A stretch of DNA of 64,000 bases from Pseudomonas iridis (GTDB lineage Bacteria; Pseudomonadota; Gammaproteobacteria; Pseudomonadales; Pseudomonadaceae), in NCBI RefSeq assembly GCF_017980685.1, contig NZ_JACXXO010000010.1:124001-188000 (forward strand). The letters are read 5' to 3'. Below are positions 44,008 through 53,042 of this stretch, piece by piece. The notes under the pieces are model-generated. The model was not told the origin of the DNA. It searched no databases and saw only the letters and a list, made by a program, of their open reading frames with translations. Made by a program: the position numbers and the translations under genes. The first letter of the stretch is position 1, and each line of letters opens with the position of its first letter.

Positions 44008-45023
44008 GTTTGCTGGTGCAACCCCGGGTTTCCCTGAAACCGTTCAACAGTTTTGGCGTGGACGTTCACGCGCAGCTGTTCGCCGAAGCCCGCTGCGACG
44101 CCGATGTCCGCGAAGCGCTGGCGTATGCCGAGTCTCACGATGTGCCTCTGCTGGTAATCGGTGGTGGCAGCAACTTGCTGCTGACCGCTGACATTGCGGC
44201 GCTGGTGCTGCGCATGGCCACGCGCGGTATCCGCGTGATCAGCGATGACGGCAGTCGCGTGGTGATCGAAGCCGAAGCGGGCGAGCCGTGGCATCCCTTT
44301 GTGCAGCACACTTTGGCGCAGGGTTTATCCGGGCTGGAAAATCTCAGCCTGATCCCCGGCACCGTTGGCGCTGCGCCGATGCAAAACATCGGTGCCTACG
44401 GCGTCGAGATCAAGGATGTGTTCGCCGGACTCACCGCGCTGGATCGCCACACTGGCGAACTGCGCGATTTCAGCCTCGAAGAATGCAACTTTGCCTACCG
44501 TGACAGCGTGTTCAAGCAGCAGCCGGGGCGTTGGCTGATCCTGCGGGTACGCTTCAAGCTCGACCGCGCTGCACATCTGCATCTGGAATACGGCCCGGTA
44601 CGTCAGCGCCTGACCGAGCAGGGCATCGAGCAACCGACGCCCAGCGACGTCAGCCGGGCAATTTGCAGTATTCGCAGCGAAAAACTCCCGGACCCGGCAG
44701 TGCTCGGCAATGCCGGCAGCTTTTTCAAGAATCCGTTGGTGCCGGCAGCGCTGGTGGCGCAGATCAAGACGCAGCATCCGGATCTGGTGGCCTACGCCCA
44801 ACCGGACGGGCAGATGAAACTCGCCGCCGGTTGGCTGATCGAACGTGCCGGCTGGAAAGGTTTCCGTGAGGCCGATGCCGGCGTGCATAAGTTGCAGGCG
44901 CTGGTGCTGGTCAACTACGGCGCGGCGACCGGCCTGCAGTTGCTCGACTTGGCGCAGCGTATCCAGAAAGACATTAGCGAACGTTTCAATGTCGAACTGG
45001 AAATGGAGCCCAATCGGTATTGA
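44004..45023 (+). CDS. murB: UDP-N-acetylenolpyruvoylglucosamine reductase
   Basis: MurB reduces UDP-GlcNAc-enolpyruvate to UDP-MurNAc with NADPH and FAD, in peptidoglycan synthesis. The 339-residue enzyme is of type I (E. coli-like). It has the PFNSFGVD start, the FAD-binding VIGGGSNLLLT, LSLIPGTVGAAPMQNIGAYG, YRDSVFK and GNAGSFFKNP with the catalytic serine. It is the last gene of the coupled envelope operon. A 338-base gap with an inverted repeat and a terminator separates it from the molybdenum enzyme genes. Confidence 0.97.
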   Translation: MSLLVQPRVSLKPFNSFGVDVHAQLFAEARCDADVREALAYAESHDVPLLVIGGGSNLLLTADIAALVLRMATRGIRVISDDGSRVVIEAEAGEPWHPFVQHTLAQGLSGLENLSLIPGTVGAAPMQNIGAYGVEIKDVFAGLTALDRHTGELRDFSLEECNFAYRDSVFKQQPGRWLILRVRFKLDRAAHLHLEYGPVRQRLTEQGIEQPTPSDVSRAICSIRSEKLPDPAVLGNAGSFFKNPLVPAALVAQIKTQHPDLVAYAQPDGQMKLAAGWLIERAGWKGFREADAGVHKLQALVLVNYGAATGLQLLDLAQRIQKDISERFNVELEMEPNRY

Positions 45024-45026
45024 GGC

Positions 45027-45118
45027 AGCTACAAGCTATAAGCTATAAGCGGCAAGCTACACTGCGTCATGAGTGCCAAACCGCTTTTTCTTGCAGCTTG
45101 TAGCTTATAGCTAGCAAC
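45027..45118. repeat. Inverted repeat of AGCT-rich units
   Basis: GCAGCTACAAGCTATAAGCT at the left and AGCTTGTAGCTTATAGCT at the right are near inverse copies built from AGCT-type short repeats, a known style of Pseudomonas intergenic repeat different from the GATCGCAGCC family. Confidence 0.6.
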
Positions 45119-45148
45119 TTTGCAGATGTAGCTAAAAGCTCGCAACTG

Positions 45149-45176
45149 AAAAGCCCTGTCTCAGCAGGGCTTTTTT
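45149..45176 (+). terminator. Terminator of the murB operon
   Basis: AAAAGCCCTG / CAGGGCTTTT stem with loop TCTCAG approx., followed by T. Confidence 0.88.
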
Positions 45177-45361
45177 GTTAATCCTGGGTTAACTTAGCGA
45201 GCTAACGATACCGTTCATTTGCTCCACCAAAGGCCCGGTGCAGACCTTCCCGTCGGCACAAGAGAGCCCATTAGCCTGAGTCGATCTGCGCGAAACCACC
45301 GCTGACTTTCCGGCGGCAGATTGCTCGACCCCATAACCTCCAAAAATATGCGGGCGTGCCC

Positions 45362-45832
45362 ATGATTACCCTGAAACTCAATGGCCAAGACCATTCACTC
45401 GATGTCACCGAAGACATGCCGCTGTTGTGGGCGATTCGTGATGTCGCCGGTTACAACGGCACCAAATTCGGTTGCGGCATGGGCCTTTGCGGCGCTTGCA
45501 CCATTCATATCGATGGTTTGCCGGCGCGCAGTTGCATCACGCCGATCGGCTCGGTAGTCGGCCAGAACGTCACCACTATCGACAACCTGCACGCCGACCC
45601 TGTCGGGCAAGTCGTCCAGCAAGCCTGGCTCGACAGCGCCGTGGCCCAGTGCGGTTTTTGTCAGGGCGGGCAGATCATGTCGGCCACCGCTTTGCTCAAA
45701 ACCAATCCAAACCCGAGCGACGAGCAGATCGAAGAGGCCATGGTCGGCAACATTTGCCGCTGCGGCACCTATAACCGGATCAAAACCGCGATTCGCCAGG
45801 CTTCCACCCACCTGAAGGAGGCCAAGGCATGA
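45362..45832 (+). CDS. 2Fe-2S subunit of a molybdenum hydroxylase (IorA-like)
   Basis: The 156-residue protein is the small iron-sulfur subunit of the xanthine oxidase superfamily. Cysteines 38, 43, 46 and 58 (GCGMGLCGACTIHID then SC) bind the plant-type cluster, and CGFCQGG plus CRCGTY bind the second. It passes electrons from the molybdenum subunit encoded next. The closest described pair is isoquinoline 1-oxidoreductase IorAB, but substrates of relatives include many aldehydes and N-heterocycles. ATG at 45362 is used; a GTG at 45356 is in frame. Its stop overlaps the next start (ATGA). Confidence 0.9.
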   Translation: MITLKLNGQDHSLDVTEDMPLLWAIRDVAGYNGTKFGCGMGLCGACTIHIDGLPARSCITPIGSVVGQNVTTIDNLHADPVGQVVQQAWLDSAVAQCGFCQGGQIMSATALLKTNPNPSDEQIEEAMVGNICRCGTYNRIKTAIRQASTHLKEAKA

Positions 45833-48150
45833 GTCGCCTGCCGAATGATTTCGCCCTGAGCAATCTCAGTCGCCGTGGCTTCCTTAAAGGCGCAACCGCC
45901 ACCGGAGCATTGGTGCTGGCGGCGAGTTGGGGGTGGCAGGATGCGTTGGCCGAAGACAAGCCGAAGCAGTTCGGTGCCGATGGCATGCCCAACGGCTGGA
46001 TCGACGATCCGAAGGTCTACGTCAGCATCGCCACCGACGGCACGGTGACTGTTGTGTGTAACCGTTCCGAGATGGGCCAGGGCGTACGCACCAGCCTGAC
46101 CATGGTTGTCGCCGACGAACTGGAAGCTGATTGGGCGCACGTCAAAGTGCAGCAGGCGCCGGGCGATGAAGTGCGTTTCGGCAATCAGGACACTGATGGT
46201 TCGCGCAGCATGCGTCACTGGTACGAGCCGATGCGTCGTTGCGGCGCGGCAGCCCGTACGATGCTTGAGCAAGCGGCGGCTGCGCAGTGGAAAGTGCCGG
46301 TGGGCGAATGCCATGCGCAATTGCATAAAGTCATTCACAAGCCGTCCGGGCGTGAGCTGGGTTATGGCGAGCTCGCCGCTGCGGCCAGTGCGTTGGCGGT
46401 ACCGGCGCGCGACAGTCTGCGCCTCAAGCAGCCGTCAGAATTTCGCTACATCGGCAAGGAAGGCACCAAAGCCATCGACGGTGACGACATCGTCAAAGGC
46501 CGCGCGGTATACGGCGCAGACGTGCATTTCGACGGCATGCTGTACGCGACCATCGCCCGTCCGGCGGTGTACGGCGGCAAGGTCAAATCCGTGGATGACA
46601 GCGCGGCGCTGAAAGTGCCCGGCGTGATAAAAGTCATGCAGATCGAAGGCCGTCCACTGCCTTCGGAGTTTCAACCGTTGGGCGGTGTTGCCGTGGTTGC
46701 CAGCAACACCTGGGCGGCAATCAAGGGCCGCGAGGCGCTGAAGATCGAGTGGGACGATGGCCCGAACGCCAGTTACGACTCGATCGCTTATCGCAAGGAA
46801 CTGGAAGCCGCGTCGCTGAAGCCCGGCAAAGTGGTGCGCAACACCGGCGATATCGACAAGGCGCTGAGCAGTGCTGCCAGCAGCCTGGAAGCTTCTTATT
46901 ATTTGCCGCATCTGGCGCAGGCGCCGATGGAGCCGATGGTGGCCATCGCCCGTTTCAACGACGGCATTTGCGAGGCATGGGCGCCGAGCCAGGCACCGCA
47001 GGTGACGCGTGAACGCATCGCTGAGCGACTGGGGCTGCCATTCGATAACGTCACCGTCAATGTGACGCTGCTGGGTGGCGGTTTCGGGCGCAAATCGAAA
47101 CCGGACTTCGTCATTGAAGCGGCGATTCTCGCCAAGGAGTTTCCTGGCAAGGCCGTGCGGGTGCAGTGGACGCGCGAGGACGACGTGCACAACTCGTATT
47201 TCCATACCGTGTCCGCCGAATACCTGAAGGCGGGCGTGGGCAAGGACGGCATGCCCTCCGGCTGGTTGCATCGCACCGTGGCGCCGAGCATCACCGCGCT
47301 GTTTGCGCCGGGCATGAACCACGAAGCCGCGTTCGAACTGGGCATGGGCTTCACCAACATGGCCTACGCCATTCCCAATGTGCGTCTGGAAAACCCGGAA
47401 GCGAGGGTGCACACACGGGTCGGCTGGTATCGCTCGGTGTCGAACATTCCTCATGGTTTCGCGATCCAGAGTTTCGTCGATGAACTGGCGCACAAGGCCG
47501 GTGTGGATCCGCTCAAATATCAGATCAAGCTGCTTGGCCCGGACCGGCAGATCGATCCACGCACCTTGAGCGAAGAGTGGAACTACGGCGAATCCCCTGA
47601 GCGTTATCCGATCGACACCGGTCGTATGCGCGCCGTGCTGGAAACCGCGGCCAAGGCAGCCGGTTGGGGTCGTCAACTGCCAAAGGGTCGTGGCCTGGGG
47701 CTGGCGGTGCATTACAGCTTCGTCACTTACGTGGCGGCGGTGATCGAAGTCGAGGTCAAGGACGATGGCACGCTGATCGTGCACAAGGCTGACATCGCCG
47801 TGGATTGCGGGCCGCAGATCAATCCTGAACGCATTCGCTCGCAGTTTGAGGGCGCATGCGTGATGGGCCTGGGCAACGCCGTGCTGGGTGAAATCAGTTT
47901 CAAGGACGGCAAGGTTCAGCAGGACAATTTCCATATGTACGAAGTGGCGCGCATGTCGCTGGCGCCGAAGGAAGTTGCCGTGCATCTGGTCACGCCACCG
48001 GGCGATGTGCCGTTGGGCGGCGTCGGTGAGCCGGGCGTACCGCCGATTGCGCCGGCACTGTGCAATGCGATCTTCGCCGCTACCGGCAAACGCATCCGCA
48101 ACCTGCCGGTGCGTTATCAGTTGCAGGGCTGGCAGAAGGCAGAGGCCTGA
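45829..48150 (+). CDS. Molybdenum-binding hydroxylase subunit (IorB-like), Tat-exported
   Basis: The 773-residue large subunit carries the molybdenum cytosine dinucleotide cofactor. Its twin-arginine signal, SRRGFLKG with Arg15-Arg16 followed by a hydrophobic stretch ending at ALA, indicates folded export to the periplasm together with the cofactor. TLLGGGFGRKSKPDF and GVGEPGVPPIAPAL (with the catalytic glutamate) are typical of the family's molybdenum site. It resembles IorB and membrane aldehyde dehydrogenase large subunits. No cytochrome c subunit gene is adjacent, so the electron acceptor is unclear. It is followed directly by xdhC and a mocA-like gene, which supply the cofactor. Confidence 0.9.
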   Translation: MSRLPNDFALSNLSRRGFLKGATATGALVLAASWGWQDALAEDKPKQFGADGMPNGWIDDPKVYVSIATDGTVTVVCNRSEMGQGVRTSLTMVVADELEADWAHVKVQQAPGDEVRFGNQDTDGSRSMRHWYEPMRRCGAAARTMLEQAAAAQWKVPVGECHAQLHKVIHKPSGRELGYGELAAAASALAVPARDSLRLKQPSEFRYIGKEGTKAIDGDDIVKGRAVYGADVHFDGMLYATIARPAVYGGKVKSVDDSAALKVPGVIKVMQIEGRPLPSEFQPLGGVAVVASNTWAAIKGREALKIEWDDGPNASYDSIAYRKELEAASLKPGKVVRNTGDIDKALSSAASSLEASYYLPHLAQAPMEPMVAIARFNDGICEAWAPSQAPQVTRERIAERLGLPFDNVTVNVTLLGGGFGRKSKPDFVIEAAILAKEFPGKAVRVQWTREDDVHNSYFHTVSAEYLKAGVGKDGMPSGWLHRTVAPSITALFAPGMNHEAAFELGMGFTNMAYAIPNVRLENPEARVHTRVGWYRSVSNIPHGFAIQSFVDELAHKAGVDPLKYQIKLLGPDRQIDPRTLSEEWNYGESPERYPIDTGRMRAVLETAAKAAGWGRQLPKGRGLGLAVHYSFVTYVAAVIEVEVKDDGTLIVHKADIAVDCGPQINPERIRSQFEGACVMGLGNAVLGEISFKDGKVQQDNFHMYEVARMSLAPKEVAVHLVTPPGDVPLGGVGEPGVPPIAPALCNAIFAATGKRIRNLPVRYQLQGWQKAEA

Positions 48151-49130
48151 TGGACAGCGTGGATCTGAATGTCCTGCGCAGCGTGCTCGAATGGCGCCGC
48201 GCCGGCCAGCGGGTGGTGCTGTTCAGTGTGGTGCAGACCTGGGGCACCGCGCCTCGGTCGCCCGGCGCCATGCTCGCCTTGCGTGAGGATGGCGTGGTAA
48301 TTGGCTCGGTGTCCGGCGGCTGCGTCGAGGATGACTTGATCGCCCGGCTGCACGACGGGCGCATTGCCACTGACGGGCCACCGGTGCAACTGATCACCTA
48401 TGGCGTCACGCGTGAAGAGGCGGCGCGGTTCGGCTTGCCGTGTGGCGGCACGTTGCGCCTGACAGAAGAGCGGGTCGGCGACCCGGCGTGGGTCGCCGAA
48501 CTGCTTGCGCGATGTGAAGCCCACGAGATCGTTGCCCGTGAGTTGAACATTGAAACGGGTGAAGTGGTGTTGACGCCCGCGAGCAAATCCGACGCGCTGG
48601 CGTTCGATGGCAAGACCCTGCGCGCGATTTACGGCCCGCGCTGGCGTCTGCTGTTGATCGGCGCCGGTCAGTTGTCGCGGTATGTGGCGGACATGGCGCG
48701 ACTGCTGGATTTCGAGGTGCTGATCTGCGATCCGCGCACCGAGTTCGTCTACGGCTGGGAAGAACAGCATGGTCGTTTCGTTCCGGGTATGCCGGATGAT
48801 GCGGTGCTGAACATCCAGACCGACGAGCGCACGGCGATTGTCGCGCTGACCCACGATCCGCGGCTGGACGACATGGCGTTGCTCACCGCGCTCGATTCGC
48901 CGGCCTTTTATGTCGGAGCACTGGGTTCGAGGGTCAACAGTCAGAAACGCCGGGAGAATCTCGCTCAGCTAGGCTTGTCAGTAGACGCGATCAAGCGTTT
49001 GCACGGGCCGATCGGTCTGCACATTGGCAGTCACTCGCCGGCGGAAATTGCCTTGTCCTTGCTCGCGGAGATCGTGGCGATCAAGAACGGGGTGGAGTTG
49101 AAACAAAAGAAGTCAGTGGAGGGCGCATGA
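48150..49130 (+). CDS. XdhC-family molybdenum cofactor insertion protein
   Basis: The 326-residue protein has the N-terminal XdhC/CoxI domain (VVQTWGTAPRSPGAMLAL and GSVSGGCVEDDL) and a C-terminal Rossmann domain (LLLIGAGQLSRYVADMARLL). XdhC proteins bind and sulfurate the molybdenum cofactor and insert it into xanthine oxidase-type enzymes. The start shares one base with the iorB-like stop, and its own stop overlaps the next gene by 4 bases, so the cofactor-loading proteins are made with the enzyme they serve. Confidence 0.9.
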   Translation: MDSVDLNVLRSVLEWRRAGQRVVLFSVVQTWGTAPRSPGAMLALREDGVVIGSVSGGCVEDDLIARLHDGRIATDGPPVQLITYGVTREEAARFGLPCGGTLRLTEERVGDPAWVAELLARCEAHEIVARELNIETGEVVLTPASKSDALAFDGKTLRAIYGPRWRLLLIGAGQLSRYVADMARLLDFEVLICDPRTEFVYGWEEQHGRFVPGMPDDAVLNIQTDERTAIVALTHDPRLDDMALLTALDSPAFYVGALGSRVNSQKRRENLAQLGLSVDAIKRLHGPIGLHIGSHSPAEIALSLLAEIVAIKNGVELKQKKSVEGA

Positions 49131-49717
49131 GTCATTCCATCGCAGTGATCGTGTTGGCAGCAGGCGAGGGCAGCCGCTTTCGCCACGTGGCGGGCGCGGA
49201 CAAGGACAAGTTGCTGGCCGATTGCGCTGGTCGTGATGGCGCCGTGCGTTCGGTGATCGAGCACGTGCTGGTGAACCTGCCGGCCAGTCTCGACAAGCGC
49301 GTGCTGGTGACGACTGAAGCGCGACCGCAGGCGATGCGCATGGCGCAGGCTTATGGCTGTGAAGTGGTCTCGATCGAGTCGACCGGCATGGGCGACAGCA
49401 TTGCCGCAGGCGTGGCGGCGTGTCCGGATGTTGATGGCTGGCTGATCGTGCTGGGAGATATGCCGTTTATCTTGCCGTCGAGTATCGAGCGGGTGGTGGC
49501 GGCGATGGTGGACGATGCGGTGAGTGTGCCGGTGCAGGATGGCGAGTTTGGGCATCCTGTGGGGTTTGGACGTTCGTTTGGCTCGGGATTGCTGGCGTTG
49601 AGCGGTGATCGCGGAGCCCGGCCCTTGTTCAAGCAGGGAAGGGTGGTGGAAGTGTTGGTGGATGATCCAGGGGTGTTGTGGGATATCGACGTTCCTGAAG
49701 CTCTGGTATTCAAGTAA
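49127..49717 (+). CDS. Molybdenum cofactor nucleotidyltransferase (MocA-like)
   Basis: The 196-residue protein is a MobA/MocA-type nucleotidyltransferase: VIVLAAGEGSRFRHVAGADKDKLL is the nucleotide loop and DGWLIVLGDMPFILP the metal-binding part. Given the xanthine oxidase-type enzyme upstream, it most likely adds CMP to molybdopterin (MocA activity, MCD cofactor) rather than GMP. It ends the operon, which closes at a strong bidirectional terminator facing rne. Confidence 0.87.
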   Translation: MSHSIAVIVLAAGEGSRFRHVAGADKDKLLADCAGRDGAVRSVIEHVLVNLPASLDKRVLVTTEARPQAMRMAQAYGCEVVSIESTGMGDSIAAGVAACPDVDGWLIVLGDMPFILPSSIERVVAAMVDDAVSVPVQDGEFGHPVGFGRSFGSGLLALSGDRGARPLFKQGRVVEVLVDDPGVLWDIDVPEALVFK

Positions 49718-49739
49718 CAGCAAAGTCAAAAGATCGCAT

Positions 49740-49776
49740 AAAAAAGCCCCGCCTGATTGCTCAGGCGGGGCTTTTT
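49740..49776. terminator. Bidirectional terminator between the mocA-like gene and rne
   Basis: AAAAAGCCCCGCCTGA / TCAGGCGGGGCTTTTT stem, TTGC loop, T runs on both strands. A 13-base fragment of a REP arm (TCAAAAGATCGCA) lies directly before it. Confidence 0.92.
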
Positions 49777-49790
49777 AGTGGCTTACGGAA

Positions 49791-52700
49791 TCAGACGAGT
49801 GGTTTAGGCTCGTGTTCTTTTTCCTGGGCCTCTTCGTGTTGCTGTGCTGCGTCCTGAACGGAGCGTGGCGCTTCAGCGATCACCGATTCAACCGTAGCTT
49901 CTTCGGCAGTCGGGGCAGAAGCTGCCTCAACCACTTCAGCAACCACTGGCTCGGCAACAACCGGAGCAGAAGCTGCTGCCAGCTCGGCTTCCTTCGCCAG
50001 ACGCTCTTCTTCACGCTTGCGACGACGCACTTCACGCGGGTCGTTCGGCGCGCGGCCGCTTGGCGTCAGCGCGCTGACCGGAGCAGTTTCAACCACTGGG
50101 GCTGGTGCTTCGGCAATCACTGGAGCCTCGACGACTGGGGCTTCAACGATTGGCGCTGGAGCCGGTTCGGCAACCTTGGCTTCTTCAACCACTGGCGCTT
50201 CGTATGCAGGCGCTGGTGTTTCAGCGGCGGCAGGCTCAGCTACCCAGTTGAATGCAGTCTGCTCTTCGCGAACTTCACGCACGGTTTCGGTCACGGTTTC
50301 AGCGACGGTTTCGACAACCGGCTCTGCAGCGACGACTGGCGCCTCGACGACTACCGCAGGTTCGGCGGCAGGTTCAGCAAACGCTTCAAACTGAGCCTGG
50401 GTTTCGCGAACCGGTGCTACTTCAACTTCCGGAGCTGCTGTCACTTCCACTGGAGTGGTGGCTTCAACAACCGGTGCTTCTACTGGAGCAGTTTCCAGAG
50501 TAGCCGCGGTGGCGCGTTCGGCTTGCTCGTGAGCTTGTGCTTCAGCCGGAGCGCTGATCACGCTGCCGGCAACCGCGGTAGTCACGGCCAGGCCAGCGGC
50601 CAGATCGGCAGTGCTTGGGCCTTCAGCGTTTTCGTCGGACTCGGACTCTTCCGAACCTTCGATCACGTTGCCATTGGCATCACGCTGACGCTCACGACGG
50701 TTGCTGCGACGACGCTGACCGCGGGAGCGACGACGTGGGCGATCGCCTTCGGCGCTCTCCGAACCGTCTTCCGGCAGTTGCTCTTCGTTACTGATGACTT
50801 CTTCTTCATCGGCAACGGCAGCAGCGGCCTGCTCGGCGCGCGGTTGACGTTCTTCACGAGGTGGACGCGGTGCGCGCTCTTCACGTGGCTGGCGGGCCGG
50901 ACGCTCTTCAGCGGTCACGGCAGCGGCTGCGGCTACAGCTGGAGCGGCATCCAGTGGCTCGCGCAGTTCACGAACACGTTCTTCACGCTCGCCACGTGGC
51001 TTGCGATCTTCACGTGGAGCGCGTGGTGCACGCTCTTCACGCGGGGCGCGTGGTGCGCGTTCTTCGCGGGCGGCTGGCGCTTCGGTGCGGGCTTCACGAG
51101 GCTCGCGAACTTCACGGGCTTCACGAGGCTGACGCTCTTCACGCGGCTCACGTGGGGCGCGCTCTTCACGCGGTGCACGTTCTTCGCGCGGCTTGCGTTC
51201 TTCATCGCGGCGACCGTTACGGTTGCGGCTCTGCTGGCGACCGTTGCGACGCTCTTCGTTACGGGCCGGGCGTTCGGTGGCCGGTTTTTCAACCACCACC
51301 GGAGCGGCTGGCTCTTCCTTGGTAGCGAACAGGCTGACCAGCGACTTCACCAGACCTTTGAACAGGCTTGGTTCTGGTATGGCCGCTGGAGCAGGCGCTG
51401 GTGCGGCAGGTGCTGCGACTTCGGTCGGAACCGGAGCGTTGGCGCGAGCCGGAGCAGTCTTGACCGCGGCTTCCTGGCGAACCAGGGTGCGGGTCGCAGC
51501 GGCTGGCTGGACTTCTTCGACTTCGGCAGCGGCCGCAGCGATTTCGTAGCTGGACTGGTTGGTCGCGGCTTCCGGGCTGTCATCACGCAGACGCTGAACT
51601 TCGAAGTGCGGCGTTTCGAGGTGATCGTTCGGCAGAATGATGATGCGGGCACGGGTGCGCAGTTCGATCTTGGTGATCGAGTTGCGTTTTTCGTTGAGCA
51701 GGAACGCAGCAACCGGGATCGGCACCTGGGCGCGGACTTCGGCGGTGCGGTCTTTCAGTGCTTCTTCTTCGATCAGGCGCAGGATCGCCAGCGACAGCGA
51801 TTCAACGTCGCGGATGATGCCGGTGCCGTTGCAACGCGGGCAAACGATGCCGCTGCTTTCGCCCAGCGATGGACGCAGGCGCTGACGGGACATTTCCAGC
51901 AGGCCGAAGCGCGAGATACGGCCGATCTGCACGCGAGCGCGGTCGGCTTCCAGGCATTCGCGGACTTTCTCTTCCACGGCGCGCTGGTTCTTGGCTGGGG
52001 TCATGTCGATGAAGTCGATGACGATCAGGCCGCCGATGTCGCGCAGGCGCAACTGACGGGCGATTTCTTCAGCCGCTTCAAGGTTGGTCTGCAGGGCGGT
52101 TTCTTCGATGTCGCTGCCTTTGGTGGCGCGGGCCGAGTTGATGTCGATGGACACCAGGGCTTCGGTCGGATCGATAACGATGGAGCCGCCGGAAGGCAGT
52201 TCGACGACGCGCTGGAAAGCGGTCTCGATCTGGCTTTCGATCTGGAAACGGTTGAACAGCGGAACGCTGTCTTCGTACAGCTTGATCTTGCTGGCGTACT
52301 GCGGCATCACCTGGCGGATGAAGGTCAGGGCTTCGTCCTGGGCTTCAACGCTGTCGATCAGCACTTCGCCGATGTCCTGGCGCAAGTAATCGCGGATGGC
52401 GCGGATGATCACGTTGCTTTCCTGGTAGATCAGGAATGGCGCGGCGCGATCCAGCGAGGCTTCTTTGATGGCGGTCCAGAGTTGCAGCAGGTAATCGAGG
52501 TCCCACTGCATTTCTTCGCTGCTGCGGCCAAGGCCTGCAGTGCGCACGATCAGGCCCATGTCGGCTGGAGCAACCAGACCGTTCAGCGCTTCACGCAGTT
52601 CGTTGCGCTCTTCGCCTTCGATGCGACGGGAAATACCGCCGGCACGCGGGTTGTTCGGCATCAGTACGAGGTAACGACCGGCCAGGCTGATGAAGGTGGT

Positions 52701-53042
52701 CAGGGCTGCGCCCTTGTTGCCACGTTCTTCTTTCTCGACCTGAACGATGACTTCCTGGCCTTCGCTCAGGACGTCCTTGATGTTGACGCGGCCTTCAGGG
52801 GCTTTCTTGAAGTATTCGCGGGAGATTTCTTTGAGGGGCAGGAAGCCGTGGCGCTCAGAGCCGAAGTCGACAAAGGCAGCCTCAAGGCTTGGTTCGATGC
52901 GAGTGATCTTGCCTTTATAGATATTGGCTTTTTTCTGCTCGCGTGCACCGGATTCGATGTCCAGGTCGTAGAGGCGTTGACCATCTACCAGTGCAACACG
53001 CAACTCTTCGGGTTGAGTTGCGTTAATCAGCATTCTTTTCAT
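49791..53042 (-). CDS. rne: Ribonuclease E
   Basis: RNase E is the main mRNA-decay endonuclease and the scaffold of the degradosome. This 1083-residue protein starts MKRMLINATQPEELR. It has the S1 domain (about 35-120), the DNase I-like catalytic part with LVSIDINSARATKG and LIVIDFIDM (metal-binding aspartates), and the zinc-link cysteines 401 and 404 (CPRCNG). After about residue 520 it is disordered: an Arg-rich part built from EERAPR/PREPREER repeats (about 600-780), then a long Ala/Glu/Val/Pro-rich segment. The ATG at 53042 is well supported by the family; an upstream in-frame start is not. The 5' leader (53043 onwards) is long, consistent with the autoregulated leaders of other rne genes. 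Confidence 0.96.
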   Translation of the reverse strand: MKRMLINATQPEELRVALVDGQRLYDLDIESGAREQKKANIYKGKITRIEPSLEAAFVDFGSERHGFLPLKEISREYFKKAPEGRVNIKDVLSEGQEVIVQVEKEERGNKGAALTTFISLAGRYLVLMPNNPRAGGISRRIEGEERNELREALNGLVAPADMGLIVRTAGLGRSSEEMQWDLDYLLQLWTAIKEASLDRAAPFLIYQESNVIIRAIRDYLRQDIGEVLIDSVEAQDEALTFIRQVMPQYASKIKLYEDSVPLFNRFQIESQIETAFQRVVELPSGGSIVIDPTEALVSIDINSARATKGSDIEETALQTNLEAAEEIARQLRLRDIGGLIVIDFIDMTPAKNQRAVEEKVRECLEADRARVQIGRISRFGLLEMSRQRLRPSLGESSGIVCPRCNGTGIIRDVESLSLAILRLIEEEALKDRTAEVRAQVPIPVAAFLLNEKRNSITKIELRTRARIIILPNDHLETPHFEVQRLRDDSPEAATNQSSYEIAAAAAEVEEVQPAAATRTLVRQEAAVKTAPARANAPVPTEVAAPAAPAPAPAAIPEPSLFKGLVKSLVSLFATKEEPAAPVVVEKPATERPARNEERRNGRQQSRNRNGRRDEERKPREERAPREERAPREPREERQPREAREVREPREARTEAPAAREERAPRAPREERAPRAPREDRKPRGEREERVRELREPLDAAPAVAAAAAVTAEERPARQPREERAPRPPREERQPRAEQAAAAVADEEEVISNEEQLPEDGSESAEGDRPRRRSRGQRRRSNRRERQRDANGNVIEGSEESESDENAEGPSTADLAAGLAVTTAVAGSVISAPAEAQAHEQAERATAATLETAPVEAPVVEATTPVEVTAAPEVEVAPVRETQAQFEAFAEPAAEPAVVVEAPVVAAEPVVETVAETVTETVREVREEQTAFNWVAEPAAAETPAPAYEAPVVEEAKVAEPAPAPIVEAPVVEAPVIAEAPAPVVETAPVSALTPSGRAPNDPREVRRRKREEERLAKEAELAAASAPVVAEPVVAEVVEAASAPTAEEATVESVIAEAPRSVQDAAQQHEEAQEKEHEPKPLV

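Larger units (their letters stand above)
45024..45361. other. Spacer between murB and the molybdenum enzyme genes
   Basis: Holds an inverted repeat (45027-45118) and a terminator (45149-45176) after murB. The remaining ~180 bases should contain the promoter of the next operon; no confident promoter hexamers were found. Confidence 0.6.
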
